This document shows, one piece after another, positions 41,220 through 48,731 of a DNA stretch of 59,007 bases. Numbering within the stretch: the stretch's first letter is position 1; each line of letters begins with the position of its first letter. This DNA comes from Devosia nitrariae (GTDB lineage Bacteria > Pseudomonadota > Alphaproteobacteria > Rhizobiales > Devosiaceae), in the NCBI RefSeq assembly GCF_030160115.1, contig NZ_BSNS01000006.1:1-59007 (forward strand). Reading direction: 5' to 3'. The notes beneath the pieces were generated by a model. The model was given only the letters and a program-made list of their open reading frames with translations. It was not told the origin of the DNA and ran no database searches. The translations under genes were made by a program, and so were the position numbers.

Positions 41220-42779
41220 TCACCCCCGCCGCCTCACCCCCGGCAATTCCGGCGCCAGCACATACCCATCCTCGATCTCATACGCTGCCGGCCTCACCGC
41301 CGGCGCCTTCGGCGCACTCCCCGCCGTCATCCGGTCGAGCAACTGCCCCACCAGCCCCAGCGCATCCACCTGGTCGTCATGCACCCCAACCGGAAAGCTC
41401 ATCATCTCGGCGATCAATTCAGCAACGAACGGCGCATCGCGCTTGACCCGCAGGCCCCGCGTCGCGATCAGCCCGCGAAACGACTGCGCCCGGACCGCCT
41501 TGTTGCCGGCCGCGGTTGAGAACTGCTCGCGCGCCACATAGGCCCCGCGCTCCATCATCGCCCGCTTGAGGAACGGCCCGACGCCCGATTTGATCTGCCC
41601 GGTCTCCTCGGCCCAGCCGACCGGCCGCCATTTGCGCACCAGGTCGCAAAAGCTTTCGACCCACACATCCGAGCTCGCCTGCACCCGCCAGAGATCGAGG
41701 AGCCACGGATCGCCATTGGGATCGATGCCGATCACCGCATGCACGGTGAAATCCCCCTGCTCCTCGGTCACCGCATAGTCGCTGCCGCCATAGACCATCA
41801 GCGTCTCGCGCGGCGGCAGATGGTCGACGAGGTGGATCCACTCCCGCTTGAAATAAGAGCCCGTGTCCGGTGCCGGCCGCTGCTGGAAGAGCGCCGACCA
41901 GGTGCGCGGATTGCGTTCGAACTGCGCCCAGTGCGAAGGCCCGAACCATTCCGGCCAGATATAATCGCCGGGCTTTCGCCCCAGCGGATCGTCCGCCCGC
42001 TCGGCCTTGGCCGGCAGGCATATGACCTCCCAGATGTTCCCGTCGCGGCAGGCGATCTGCCCGCTCTCGCCCGCGTAGTTCTCGGGCAGGATCGTGCCGG
42101 CGAGGTCCGCCTCGTGCCAGCGCGTCTGGATGATCACCACCGAGCCGCCCGGCTTGAGGCGGGTCAGCAAATCATCCTCATAGGCCTCGAGCGTGCGCTT
42201 GCGGATCGTCTCCGAATCCGCGTCCTGCCGCCCGCGGATCGGGTCGTCGATGACGATGAGATCGGCCCGGTTGCCGGTGATCCCCGAAAGCACGCCGCCG
42301 GCCATGTATTCGGAACCGTTGTCCAGCGCCCACTCATCCGCCGCCCGGTTCTCCGGGTTGATGCGGGTGCCGAATAGATCGAGGAACGCCGGTTGCCTCA
42401 CCACCGACCGCGTCCGCCGCCCGAGCTTTCGCGCCAGCGGCGTTGCATAGCTCACCGCAATCATACGGAAGTTCGGAATGGCGCCCATGACGAACGAGGG
42501 CAGCACCACCGATCCATAAGTGCTCTTGGCACTGCCCGGCGGCATGAACAGCATCAACCGCCCGCCCGGCCTCTCGACACACCGCTGGCACGCCTCGAGC
42601 GTCAGCACATGGTGCGCGGCCAACGACGTCTCCACCGGCGCGAAGCCTTCGGTGTCCTCATCGTCCGTCCGCGGTGCGCCAGGCACCTCGATATAGCGGG
42701 CGTAGTCGACGAGGTTGCGGCGAGCGGATTGGCGGCGGTGATCGCGGTCAGGCTCGGGCGATGGGGGTGGGGGGGTCAC
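41220..42779 (-). CDS. terL: Phage terminase large subunit
   Basis: The protein is 519 aa. It starts at GTG 42779 with GGGAG about 10 bases upstream. ATPase domain: Walker A PPGSAKST (about 80-87), Walker B LIVIDDP with Asp178-179, and coupling motif VVIIQTRWHE near residue 220. The nuclease domain has YGGSDYAVT (first acidic residue), GWAEETGQI, and HDDQVDALGLVGQ (last acidic cluster). All catalytic positions are present. It packages DNA into preformed heads. A recognisable small terminase was not found beside it; the plus-strand gene at 42959 is not an evident one. Confidence 0.92.
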   Translation of the reverse strand: MTPPPPSPEPDRDHRRQSARRNLVDYARYIEVPGAPRTDDEDTEGFAPVETSLAAHHVLTLEACQRCVERPGGRLMLFMPPGSAKSTYGSVVLPSFVMGAIPNFRMIAVSYATPLARKLGRRTRSVVRQPAFLDLFGTRINPENRAADEWALDNGSEYMAGGVLSGITGNRADLIVIDDPIRGRQDADSETIRKRTLEAYEDDLLTRLKPGGSVVIIQTRWHEADLAGTILPENYAGESGQIACRDGNIWEVICLPAKAERADDPLGRKPGDYIWPEWFGPSHWAQFERNPRTWSALFQQRPAPDTGSYFKREWIHLVDHLPPRETLMVYGGSDYAVTEEQGDFTVHAVIGIDPNGDPWLLDLWRVQASSDVWVESFCDLVRKWRPVGWAEETGQIKSGVGPFLKRAMMERGAYVAREQFSTAAGNKAVRAQSFRGLIATRGLRVKRDAPFVAELIAEMMSFPVGVHDDQVDALGLVGQLLDRMTAGSAPKAPAVRPAAYEIEDGYVLAPELPGVRRRG

Positions 42780-42921
42780 GGGGCATCCACTCCCTAACTT
42801 TTCGTCCAGAATGGCAGCTGGCCCCGTTAAATAGGCAGAACGAACCGGAACAAACTGCGTCTTGCCCTGCGTCCTTAACGACAGTTAACGCAACTATCCC
42901 GTTGTCGGTGATATCTCAGGA

Positions 42922-42950
42922 TTGCAACGCGAGCGAGTCTAGCCTATAAC
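42922..42950 (+). promoter_or_regulatory. Sigma-70-type promoter for the winged-helix-like gene
   Basis: TTGCAA (42922-42927), 17-bp spacer, TATAAC (42945-42950). Transcription would begin near 42957, two bases before the ATG at 42959, predicting a leaderless mRNA. Confidence 0.6.
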
Positions 42951-42958
42951 GGCTGACG

Positions 42959-43561
42959 ATGGTCGCGCAGCTGCATGAATATCTCGATCAGCGTGAAGGC
43001 GAACTGCTCGAACTTATCGGGGAGTTGCATCGGCAATTGTCTCCACTGGAGGCAGAGCTTGCCGACGTTCGTAAGGCCAAGGCGGCTATTGCGCCCGACA
43101 AACCGTCCGCCCCTTCTCCATCTCATACTGTGGAGCTCAACGAGCCCGCTTACGCTCGCATGACAATGAAAGAGATGACGGTGAAGGCTCTTTCCGAGCA
43201 CTTCCCGCGTGGTGCGACCGCCAACAAACTCATCGAGTTCTTTCACAACGCATGGGGCCGTACGGACATCGTCCGGTCGAGCTTGAGCCCCCAGCTCTCA
43301 CGTCTGAAACAGGACAACGTGATCGGGCTGAAGGGCAAGCTTTGGTATATTCCAGAGAATGAAGAAGGCTCGGATGTTTCCGCATCCGAGCCCGATTCAT
43401 ATCGTGGGTCTGGTGCTAGCGCTCAGGGTCCTACCCCTACGGGCACAACACCCGCCAGCTCCACGCTTTTTCACCGCGTCAATGAGGACTTGCTTACCGG
43501 CACCTACCTCATGGGCGCTCCCAGCCAACGCTTTAGCCCTGCAAGGGAGAAAGGAGGCTAG
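42959..43561 (+). CDS. Conserved hypothetical protein with coiled coil and winged-helix-like domain
   Basis: The protein is 200 aa. Residues 1-45 form a coiled coil (LHEYLDQREGELLELIGELHRQLSPLEAELADVRKAKAAI). Residues ~65-125 (MTMKEMTVKALSEHFPRGATANKLIEFFHNAWGRTDIVRSSLSPQLSRLKQDNVIGLKGKLWYIP) look like a winged helix ending in a beta hairpin. The tail is Ser/Thr/Pro-rich. Similar proteins occur across Rhizobiales beside mobile genes and probably bind DNA. Its promoter suggests a leaderless transcript. Confidence 0.6.
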   Translation: MVAQLHEYLDQREGELLELIGELHRQLSPLEAELADVRKAKAAIAPDKPSAPSPSHTVELNEPAYARMTMKEMTVKALSEHFPRGATANKLIEFFHNAWGRTDIVRSSLSPQLSRLKQDNVIGLKGKLWYIPENEEGSDVSASEPDSYRGSGASAQGPTPTGTTPASSTLFHRVNEDLLTGTYLMGAPSQRFSPAREKGG

Positions 43562-43684
43562 CTGTGTGGCAGGCAGCCATTTTGTTACCGTAAGCCACCC
43601 GCTGTGAGGCGGTTGTTTTCAGCCGCGTCACAGCCATCACACTACAGCACCTGTATGAATCCGTCCATACCAAAGGAGCTCGCG

Positions 43685-44029
43685 ATGGCATCCAGTGGAC
43701 TGCGGGGGCCGTTCCCGCTGAATAGTAACGGCATCGACGCAGCCGTCCCGGTAATGTCGCCTGGCGCCTATGCGCTCGGTAACACGGGTATCGACGGCGT
43801 GTTCTACATTGACCGTGTCGGGCGGTCCGATCATGACGTCAATGACCGGCTAAAGGATTACCTTGGCCAGTACTCGATGTTCAAGTTTGGATACTTGAGC
43901 TCGGCAGCTGAGGCATTCGACAAGGAATGCCGCCTCTACCATGACTTCAATCCGCCGGGGAATGTTTATCACCCCGACCGGCCTTCAGGCACGTACCTGA
44001 AGTGTCCGGTTTGCGGCGGCTTGTACTAG
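43685..44029 (+). CDS. GIY-YIG-like nuclease-superfamily protein
   Basis: The protein is 114 aa from ATG 43685 (AAGGAG 8 bases upstream). GAYALGNTGIDGVFYIDRVGRSDHDVNDRLKDYLGQYSMFKFGYLSSAAEAFDKECRLYHDFNPPGNVYHPDRPSGTYLKCPVCGGLY follows the compact GIY-YIG pattern: GxYxLG, FYIxRVGRSDxDVxxRL, EA..EC.LYH.F, and closing HP...CPVCG (a Cys pair suggesting a metal knuckle). The first strand is GAY rather than GIY. Endonuclease activity is plausible but not proven. Confidence 0.55.
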   Translation: MASSGLRGPFPLNSNGIDAAVPVMSPGAYALGNTGIDGVFYIDRVGRSDHDVNDRLKDYLGQYSMFKFGYLSSAAEAFDKECRLYHDFNPPGNVYHPDRPSGTYLKCPVCGGLY

Positions 44030-44271
44030 TGAACTTTCGTGCTCGCGCTGCTGCGATCCAGTAGTGCGAGCACATCCCTAATTGCCATCAGGTATCCGTG
44101 GTGCCAATAGGCACGTTCGGATGAGCCGGCGTCCAGGTGTTTCTGCTCTTCAAAGCACTCAGGCGCATTATCGCGCAGCCAGCGTGATAACTCAGCTTCA
44201 CGTCCCTCCATTGCCTCGATTGGATGCATGTGGGTTTGAAGCGACGTCCTGTCTTCCGAAAGTCTCGGCAT
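44026..44271 (-). CDS. Small conserved hypothetical protein
   Basis: The protein is 81 aa from ATG 44271 (GGAGCG 9 bases upstream). It is hydrophilic, helical (MHPIEAMEGREAELSRWLRDNAPECFEEQKHLDAGSSERAYWHHGYLMAIRDVLALL). The 'EQaHLD.gs.eRaYWHyGYl.AlrDvLaLL' pattern is a small family seen in rhizobia. Function unknown. The stop overlaps that of the convergent GIY-YIG-like gene by 4 bp. Confidence 0.6.
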   Translation of the reverse strand: MPRLSEDRTSLQTHMHPIEAMEGREAELSRWLRDNAPECFEEQKHLDAGSSERAYWHHGYLMAIRDVLALLDRSSASTKVH

Positions 44272-44390
44272 TGTATATTCGCTCCACGTCACGACAAAGG
44301 TTATGCGTGTGACCGATACACAGCTAACGCTTTCAGAAGCTTTACGATCCGGACGTCCCAGCGGATTTCATTGACGCCTAGGCCTCGTCC

Positions 44391-45035
44391 TCACCTCCGC
44401 CCCAATATCCCCGCCCCCATAACCACCGGCCACAACGCCGCGGCGTAGCCGCCGACACGCTCCATGCCGCCGCGCCCGAGCCCCAGCCAGAGGCCGGCGC
44501 CATAGAGCATGAAGCCGAGCGCGGCGATGGCGCCAATGATGAGGCCGATGAGGGCAAGCGTCGGCGCCTGCGGGCGCAGCGCAAAGCTCAACAGGATCAT
44601 GCCGGCGCTGCCGAGGAGGAAATTGAGCATGGCGCCGGCCATGTGCACATCGATGCTGGTCTCGACGGTCCAGGTGCCGGCCGCCATTGCCCCTATGCCG
44701 CCGACCGCATAGAGCACGCCGCCGAGCTTCGTCGCCTTGCCGCGCGGCCACAGCGGCCGGGTGAGGACGAGGCCGATGACCATCAGCGCGCCGAGAAGGA
44801 CGAGGCTGATATTGAACCATAAAGAGAGCGGCGAGCAGATCGGCGGCATCCGCTGCCCCGTAACCTCATCGGTAAAGGTCCTGCAGGCGGCGAAAGCGAG
44901 ATAGCTGATGTCGTGGTCGGCGATCGAATAGCCGCTGGCCGCCGCTGTGGTGATGAACTGGAAAACGAAGAACTCAACGCACGCCACCCACGCGATGGCG
45001 CCGAGCGTAACGCGGCGATGCGGTGAAACCGCCAT
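44391..45035 (-). CDS. DUF998-family integral membrane protein
   Basis: The protein is 214 aa with six hydrophobic segments (about 12-34, 75-95, 103-123, 131-150, 158-180 and 188-210). The N-terminal AWVACVEFFVFQFITTAAASGYSIADHDISYLAF, followed by CSPLSLWFNISLVLLG, matches DUF998 ('a..yS...n.iSdLg....p..wlFN.sli..G'). A loop of four cysteines in the first periplasmic stretch is unusual. Downstream of the YCII gene by 12 bp, same strand, so probably an operon. Function unknown. Confidence 0.75.
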   Translation of the reverse strand: MAVSPHRRVTLGAIAWVACVEFFVFQFITTAAASGYSIADHDISYLAFAACRTFTDEVTGQRMPPICSPLSLWFNISLVLLGALMVIGLVLTRPLWPRGKATKLGGVLYAVGGIGAMAAGTWTVETSIDVHMAGAMLNFLLGSAGMILLSFALRPQAPTLALIGLIIGAIAALGFMLYGAGLWLGLGRGGMERVGGYAAALWPVVMGAGILGRR

Positions 45036-45047
45036 TTCCGCTGCGTC

Positions 45048-45380
45048 TCAGCCCGGCTGCTCGAGCGGCCAGATTTCGACGACGCCGTGGGCGACCGCGC
45101 ACGGCACCTGCGAGACCATCTTGACCGCGGCGTCGAGGTTGGCTGCCTCGATGATGGCAAAGCCGGCGACGGGCAGACGCGAGGACATGAATGCCCCCTC
45201 CTGGGTCTTGACGCCCTTGCCGTCATGATTGCGCACCTGCACGGGCCTGCCGGCAACGCCCATCACCGCACCCCGCCGCAAGAGCCTGGCATCCTGCTCA
45301 TGAGCTGCATCGCGCACCGCCTGGGCCGTGCGCCGATAGCCCCGCTCATCGCCATAACCGATCGTGACGAATTTCTGCAT
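45048..45380 (-). CDS. YCII-domain protein
   Basis: The protein is 110 aa. MQKFVTIGYGDERGYRRTAQAVRDAAHEQDARLLRRGAVMGVAGRPVQVRNHDGKG, then VAGFAIIEAANLDAAVKMVSQVPCAVAHGVVEIWPLEQPG. The C-terminal half is the ferredoxin-like YCII fold ('..GfaiieA.sldeAi.la..vP.a..g.vEi.Pl'). The catalytic-type His-Asp pair is only partly evident. It leads a two-gene unit with the DUF998 gene. No specific reaction can be assigned. Confidence 0.75.
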   Translation of the reverse strand: MQKFVTIGYGDERGYRRTAQAVRDAAHEQDARLLRRGAVMGVAGRPVQVRNHDGKGVKTQEGAFMSSRLPVAGFAIIEAANLDAAVKMVSQVPCAVAHGVVEIWPLEQPG

Positions 45381-45439
45381 CGCCTCCTCCTCCCTTTACG
45401 GAAGAAGAACCGGCAATATCAGTCGCAGTTCCCTGAAAG

Positions 45440-45565
45440 GCAAAAACAAAAGCCGCCCAAGGCGGCTTCATCTTCGGACACATTGACGGCTTGCACCAGT
45501 ATCGACTGGCAGGGCCTGCCGCGTCTCGGCTCATTCGAGCTGACGTCGGATCGCGAGGTCATCCG
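45440..45565 (-). ncRNA. Candidate small RNA of about 125 nt
   Basis: On the minus strand a promoter at 45572-45600 predicts a start near 45565. A strong terminator (AAGCCGCC / GGCGGCTT, 45450-45457 with 45461-45468, 3-base loop, then TTTGTTTTTG) predicts the end near 45440. No gene of that strand lies between, apart from a possible 46-codon ORF starting near 45561. The unit sits between the YCII operon and the luxR genes. No Rfam family was recognised by eye. Confidence 0.5.
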
Positions 45566-45571
45566 TGCATG

Positions 45572-45600
45572 ACTATCGGTGATTCCACGGCTCGAGTCAA
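45572..45600 (-). promoter_or_regulatory. Promoter of the candidate sRNA
   Basis: On the minus strand TTGACT (45600-45595), 17-bp spacer, GATAGT (45577-45572). This is a near-consensus sigma-70 promoter directed at the terminator 105 bp downstream. Confidence 0.55.
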
Positions 45601-45699
45601 GAAAAATAGGAAAATAATCCCATCGATCATTCACGCCTCGGTGCCAACCCCTTGTGTTGCGAGCGCCGGCGCCTGCCACCAGCACCCCAACAAACCCGG

Positions 45700-45762
45700 T
45701 GTCATTCCGGCGCAGGCCGGAATCCATCCTGAGGTTTTTCCACGGCCGCAAGGTATGTGAAT
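45700..45762. repeat. Dispersed repeat family A, truncated copy
   Basis: GTGTCATTCCGGCGCAGGCCGG, AATCCATCCTGAGG and CACGGCCGCAAGGTATGTGAATGAG, ending before the closing arm. It lies in the 598-bp gap 45381-45978 with the candidate sRNA. The rest (45763-45978) shows nothing identified. Confidence 0.75.
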
Positions 45763-45978
45763 GAGACCCAGAAGAGCATAGCCCACCCGCCGGCGGCGGT
45801 TTACCCCCTCGCGACCCTAAGCACAGATCACGAGCACTCTTCAGTCATGCCTCGCGCTTCAATTCGAAGGCTACGATCTATGCACACCTGCTTGTTGTAA
45901 AACAGGCCGACTTACATGGCTGAAATTGACCAGTTGACTGATGGGTGCTCTACTAAGACTTCGGGAGGGCGGGATCGA

Positions 45979-47121
45979 ATGACAGAGCTTTCCAATGAGG
46001 TGATGAGTAGTCTCATCGAAGTGGTCTATCGTGCCGGCCTTGGCGCCACGCCCTGGGATGACGTCGTGGATCGAATCGCCAGCCTGTTCGATGGCGCCGC
46101 GGTCTCACTTCAAGGCCATGACTTTGCCACCAACAAGCATCTTGGCGTGATGACAGCGGGTTTTGACCCGGATGCCGTCGCTTCGTTCCAGGCCCACTAT
46201 GCCACCGTTAATCCGTGGGCGTCAGGGATGGCTCGATGGCCCGTGGGGACAGCCATGGTCAGCGACACTCTGTTGTCTCGAGAGGATCTGCAAAGAACGG
46301 AGTTCTTCAACGAATGGCTGCGGCCGCAGGCTCTCGTAATGGGGGTTGGTGTCATCGCCTATCGAAGCAGATTGCGGTTCCTGGCGCTGGCGGCGAACGT
46401 ACGCGCTCGTGACGAAGAGCGATTTTCCGCCCCGATGCAGCAGGTTTTCCAGCTCCTTGGTCCGCACCTGAACCAGGCATTCCAAATGTCACGCCTGGTC
46501 TCCAACTCGGAGATTTGCGCCAGGCGCAGCGACATCCTGCGGCGCCTGCCCGTTCCGACGTTCCTGATCGACTCTGCGGGGCGCATATACGATGAAAACG
46601 AAGCCGGGCAGAACTTCAGACGTCAATTAAACCGCTACTTTGACCGGCAGCTTCGCGTGCTGCGGTTCCTCGATCCCGCGGCAGACGATCACTTTTCATG
46701 CGCGCTGAACAGCATTCAGCGAGGCGAATATGCTGCGCTCGAACCGTTGTTCCGCGTGAGGAACAGCACAGGCCAGTCCGCGCGCGCACTGTTGGTGCCG
46801 CTCTTGGCCGGACGCGCCGAGGACGCCGGCTTCCTCGGCTTTCTCCTCGAGGACCAGCCCATTGCCTTGTTGACGATTTCCGAGGAGGTTCCGCAAATCG
46901 ATGAGCGCCATAAGGCCTATGTCAGCCTCGGCTTTACTGCAGCCGAAAGTGCATTGGCTGGCGCCCTTCTCGGCGGCTTTTCCCTTAACGAATATGCCGA
47001 CAGCAGACGATTGAGCGTTCACACCGTGCGTAATCAATTGAGATCGCTTTTCCAGAAGGCAGGCGTGCGACGACAAGGCGAACTGATCGCCATGCTCGCC
47101 AGGCACGACGGCCGGACCTGA
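45979..47121 (+). CDS. LuxR-family transcriptional regulator, paralogue 1
   Basis: The protein is 380 aa from ATG 45979, chosen for GGAGGGCGGGA upstream and because it aligns with the second paralogue; ATG 45916 lacks a ribosome site. The N-terminal ~200 residues are a sensor-like region (LIEVVYRAGLGATPWDDVVDRIASLF...AHYATVNPWASGMARWPVGTAMVSDTLLSREDLQRTEFFNEWLRPQ). A middle PAS-like stretch (LPVPTFLIDSAGRIYDENEAGQ) precedes the C-terminal HTH (LGFTAAESALAGALLGGFSLNEYADSRRLSVHTVRNQLRSLFQKAGVRRQGELIAML). The tandem copy starts 32 bp downstream and the Slam locus follows, so both are likely regulators of it. Ligand unknown. Confidence 0.85.
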   Translation: MTELSNEVMSSLIEVVYRAGLGATPWDDVVDRIASLFDGAAVSLQGHDFATNKHLGVMTAGFDPDAVASFQAHYATVNPWASGMARWPVGTAMVSDTLLSREDLQRTEFFNEWLRPQALVMGVGVIAYRSRLRFLALAANVRARDEERFSAPMQQVFQLLGPHLNQAFQMSRLVSNSEICARRSDILRRLPVPTFLIDSAGRIYDENEAGQNFRRQLNRYFDRQLRVLRFLDPAADDHFSCALNSIQRGEYAALEPLFRVRNSTGQSARALLVPLLAGRAEDAGFLGFLLEDQPIALLTISEEVPQIDERHKAYVSLGFTAAESALAGALLGGFSLNEYADSRRLSVHTVRNQLRSLFQKAGVRRQGELIAMLARHDGRT

Positions 47122-47153
47122 GACAACATGGCGTAGGTTACACGGGGAGCATA

Positions 47154-48323
47154 ATGTCTGCATCGGCAGTAGATGGAGTAGGGGCGCCCGACTTAATCGA
47201 CGTCATCGACACATTCTATAGTGCGTCTCTGTCGCCCGATCGATGGCAACTGGCCCTCGACAAGCTCGGTCAAATCGTTCCCTCAGTAGCACTCTGTCTA
47301 TATGGATACGACTACCGTGCCAATAGCGGCATCGGGCTGATTCATTCAGGTTTCGATCCGGCTGCTATCGCGCGATACAACGACTATTACCACGAGCTCA
47401 ACGCTTGGGCCCCAGGCTTCGGTCGCTCCCCCGTAGGAACACTGCTGACTTCCGATGATTTCCTACCGCGCGACGAGTTGGTAAAAACGGAATACTACAA
47501 TGATTGGCTGCGCCCCCAGGGCAATCAGATCACCGGTTGGGGCAGCCTGCTTGTAAATGATTCCCATCGCTTCCTCGCATTCTCGACGACCCTGAGGGCC
47601 GCAGATGAGGACAAGCTGAGCGAACCGGTGATGCGTCTCGTCGCCAGGTTGATTCCGCACGTCGACAGGGCATTCAGGCTGGCGCGACTGCTTTCTGGCG
47701 CCGAGTTGACACAAGGTGTTCAGGCGGTCGTTGAAGGTATCGGCGATCCAACGTTCCTGTTGGACAGGAGGGGGCGAATCCAGTTTGCAAATGCAGGCGC
47801 AACAGCCCTGACCCGACGTGGGTCGCTGGTCCGTATTGCGAGGGACGGCAGGCTGGAGTTCACCGATCAGTCGGCGGAACTGACATTGGAGGAGCAGCTG
47901 CGAAGCATTGCTGCGCGGACCTATCGTGGGCCGATGACAACATTTGCGGCCAGCAGCGATGGCGAGACGGCCTCCGCCATGCTCTCTCCTTTTGCTCCCG
48001 GAGATACAGGCGAACCTGGCCTGCTATCGGAATTCGTTACGAGACCCGTTGCGATACTGGTGATCCGTGTGACAGGATTCGACCTTGGTCATCTGCTGAG
48101 ACGTGAATTCGGGTTGACGGAGTCGGAAGTCGAAGTGGCGTTGTCCATGGCTGACGGACGATCACCGCAGGAGACCGCCGAGGTTCGCGGAGCCAGTGTT
48201 CTGACAGTTCGCAACCAGCTCAAGGCGATTTATGGCAAGCTCTATGTCAACCGCCAAAGCGAATTGGTGGCGAAGCTGGGCCAAATGGCGGGAATTCTCC
48301 CCTCAAGCCAAACAGAAGCGTAA
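47154..48323 (+). CDS. LuxR-family transcriptional regulator, paralogue 2
   Basis: The protein is 389 aa, with the same architecture as the preceding gene (LIDVIDTFYSASLSPDRWQLALDKLGQIV; YYHELNAWAPGFGRSPVGTLLTSDDFLPRDELVKTEYYNDWLRPQ). PAS-like middle (IGDPTFLLDRRGRIQFANAGATALTRRG) and C-terminal LuxR HTH (FGLTESEVEVALSMADGRSPQETAEVRGASVLTVRNQLKAIYGKLYVNRQSELVAKL). The shared NDWLRPQ and EYY/EFFN signatures mark a common sensor module. It precedes the lipoprotein-Slam pair by 408 bp on the same strand. Two similar regulators could act as heteromers. That is inference. Confidence 0.85.
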   Translation: MSASAVDGVGAPDLIDVIDTFYSASLSPDRWQLALDKLGQIVPSVALCLYGYDYRANSGIGLIHSGFDPAAIARYNDYYHELNAWAPGFGRSPVGTLLTSDDFLPRDELVKTEYYNDWLRPQGNQITGWGSLLVNDSHRFLAFSTTLRAADEDKLSEPVMRLVARLIPHVDRAFRLARLLSGAELTQGVQAVVEGIGDPTFLLDRRGRIQFANAGATALTRRGSLVRIARDGRLEFTDQSAELTLEEQLRSIAARTYRGPMTTFAASSDGETASAMLSPFAPGDTGEPGLLSEFVTRPVAILVIRVTGFDLGHLLRREFGLTESEVEVALSMADGRSPQETAEVRGASVLTVRNQLKAIYGKLYVNRQSELVAKLGQMAGILPSSQTEA

Positions 48324-48731
48324 TCCATGGAGATCGCTACGTGCACTCTCGTCTCCGTTTCCGCGCTTCTCGTGCTCCTGCCCGGCCAACACCCGCGCGA
48401 TTTCCGACGCCTGGCATAGGTGCGGAATTAGAAGCGCCACTAGGCTGAGCCCGAGCGCTGCGGATCGAGTTCGCTGGCACGGGCTAAAGTCGCCAATCGA
48501 CTGGGCCCCTCTCGCGGCTCGATACTCATTCAGCCATGCCTCCCCAGAACACCTGCATGCGCACCACCGCAAGCGATGCAGGTCCAGTTGTTTCAGACGA
48601 CAAAATGTTCGCATAGCTCATTTGGGTCATGCGCAGCCCGATAGACGCATGTCTTTGCTGTTCGCTGGAGATAGCGGCGGCTGGCTGGTCAGGAGACCTC
48701 GCTCCGCTGCATCATTGGGGGAGGAATGACT
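48324..48731. other. Intergenic region before the Slam locus, no gene seen
   Basis: A minus-strand open frame (48303-48614) has no family resemblance and poor codon pattern and is rejected. No clear operator, Fur box or terminator was found. The strong ribosome site GGGGGAGGA ends it at 48725. Confidence 0.5.

Larger units (their letters stand above)
15405..42779 (-). mobile_element. Prophage-like podovirus structural and lysis cluster (no integration or replication genes seen)
   Basis: The minus strand carries TerL, portal, scaffold, capsid, adaptor, tail tube/stabilisation, ejection-like, tailspike, tail-collar and endolysin genes in a coherent late-gene order. There is no long-tail tape measure or sheath, so a short-tailed (podovirus) particle is inferred. 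No integrase, excisionase, repressor, replication gene or clear small terminase was found inside or at either edge, and no att repeat was identified. Host repeat families A and B and a rhizobial-type palindrome lie between several phage genes. Limits are set by the outermost phage-like genes. Confidence 0.85.

Noticed and set aside
14900..44300. Integrase gene or att sites of the prophage
   Set aside because: None of the proteins shows a tyrosine or serine recombinase pattern, and no matching direct repeats at the cluster borders were found by eye.
48303..48614. 103-codon minus-strand ORF upstream of the lipoprotein gene
   Set aside because: No domain or ribosome site; Cys/Arg-rich composition is typical of a random GC-rich frame.
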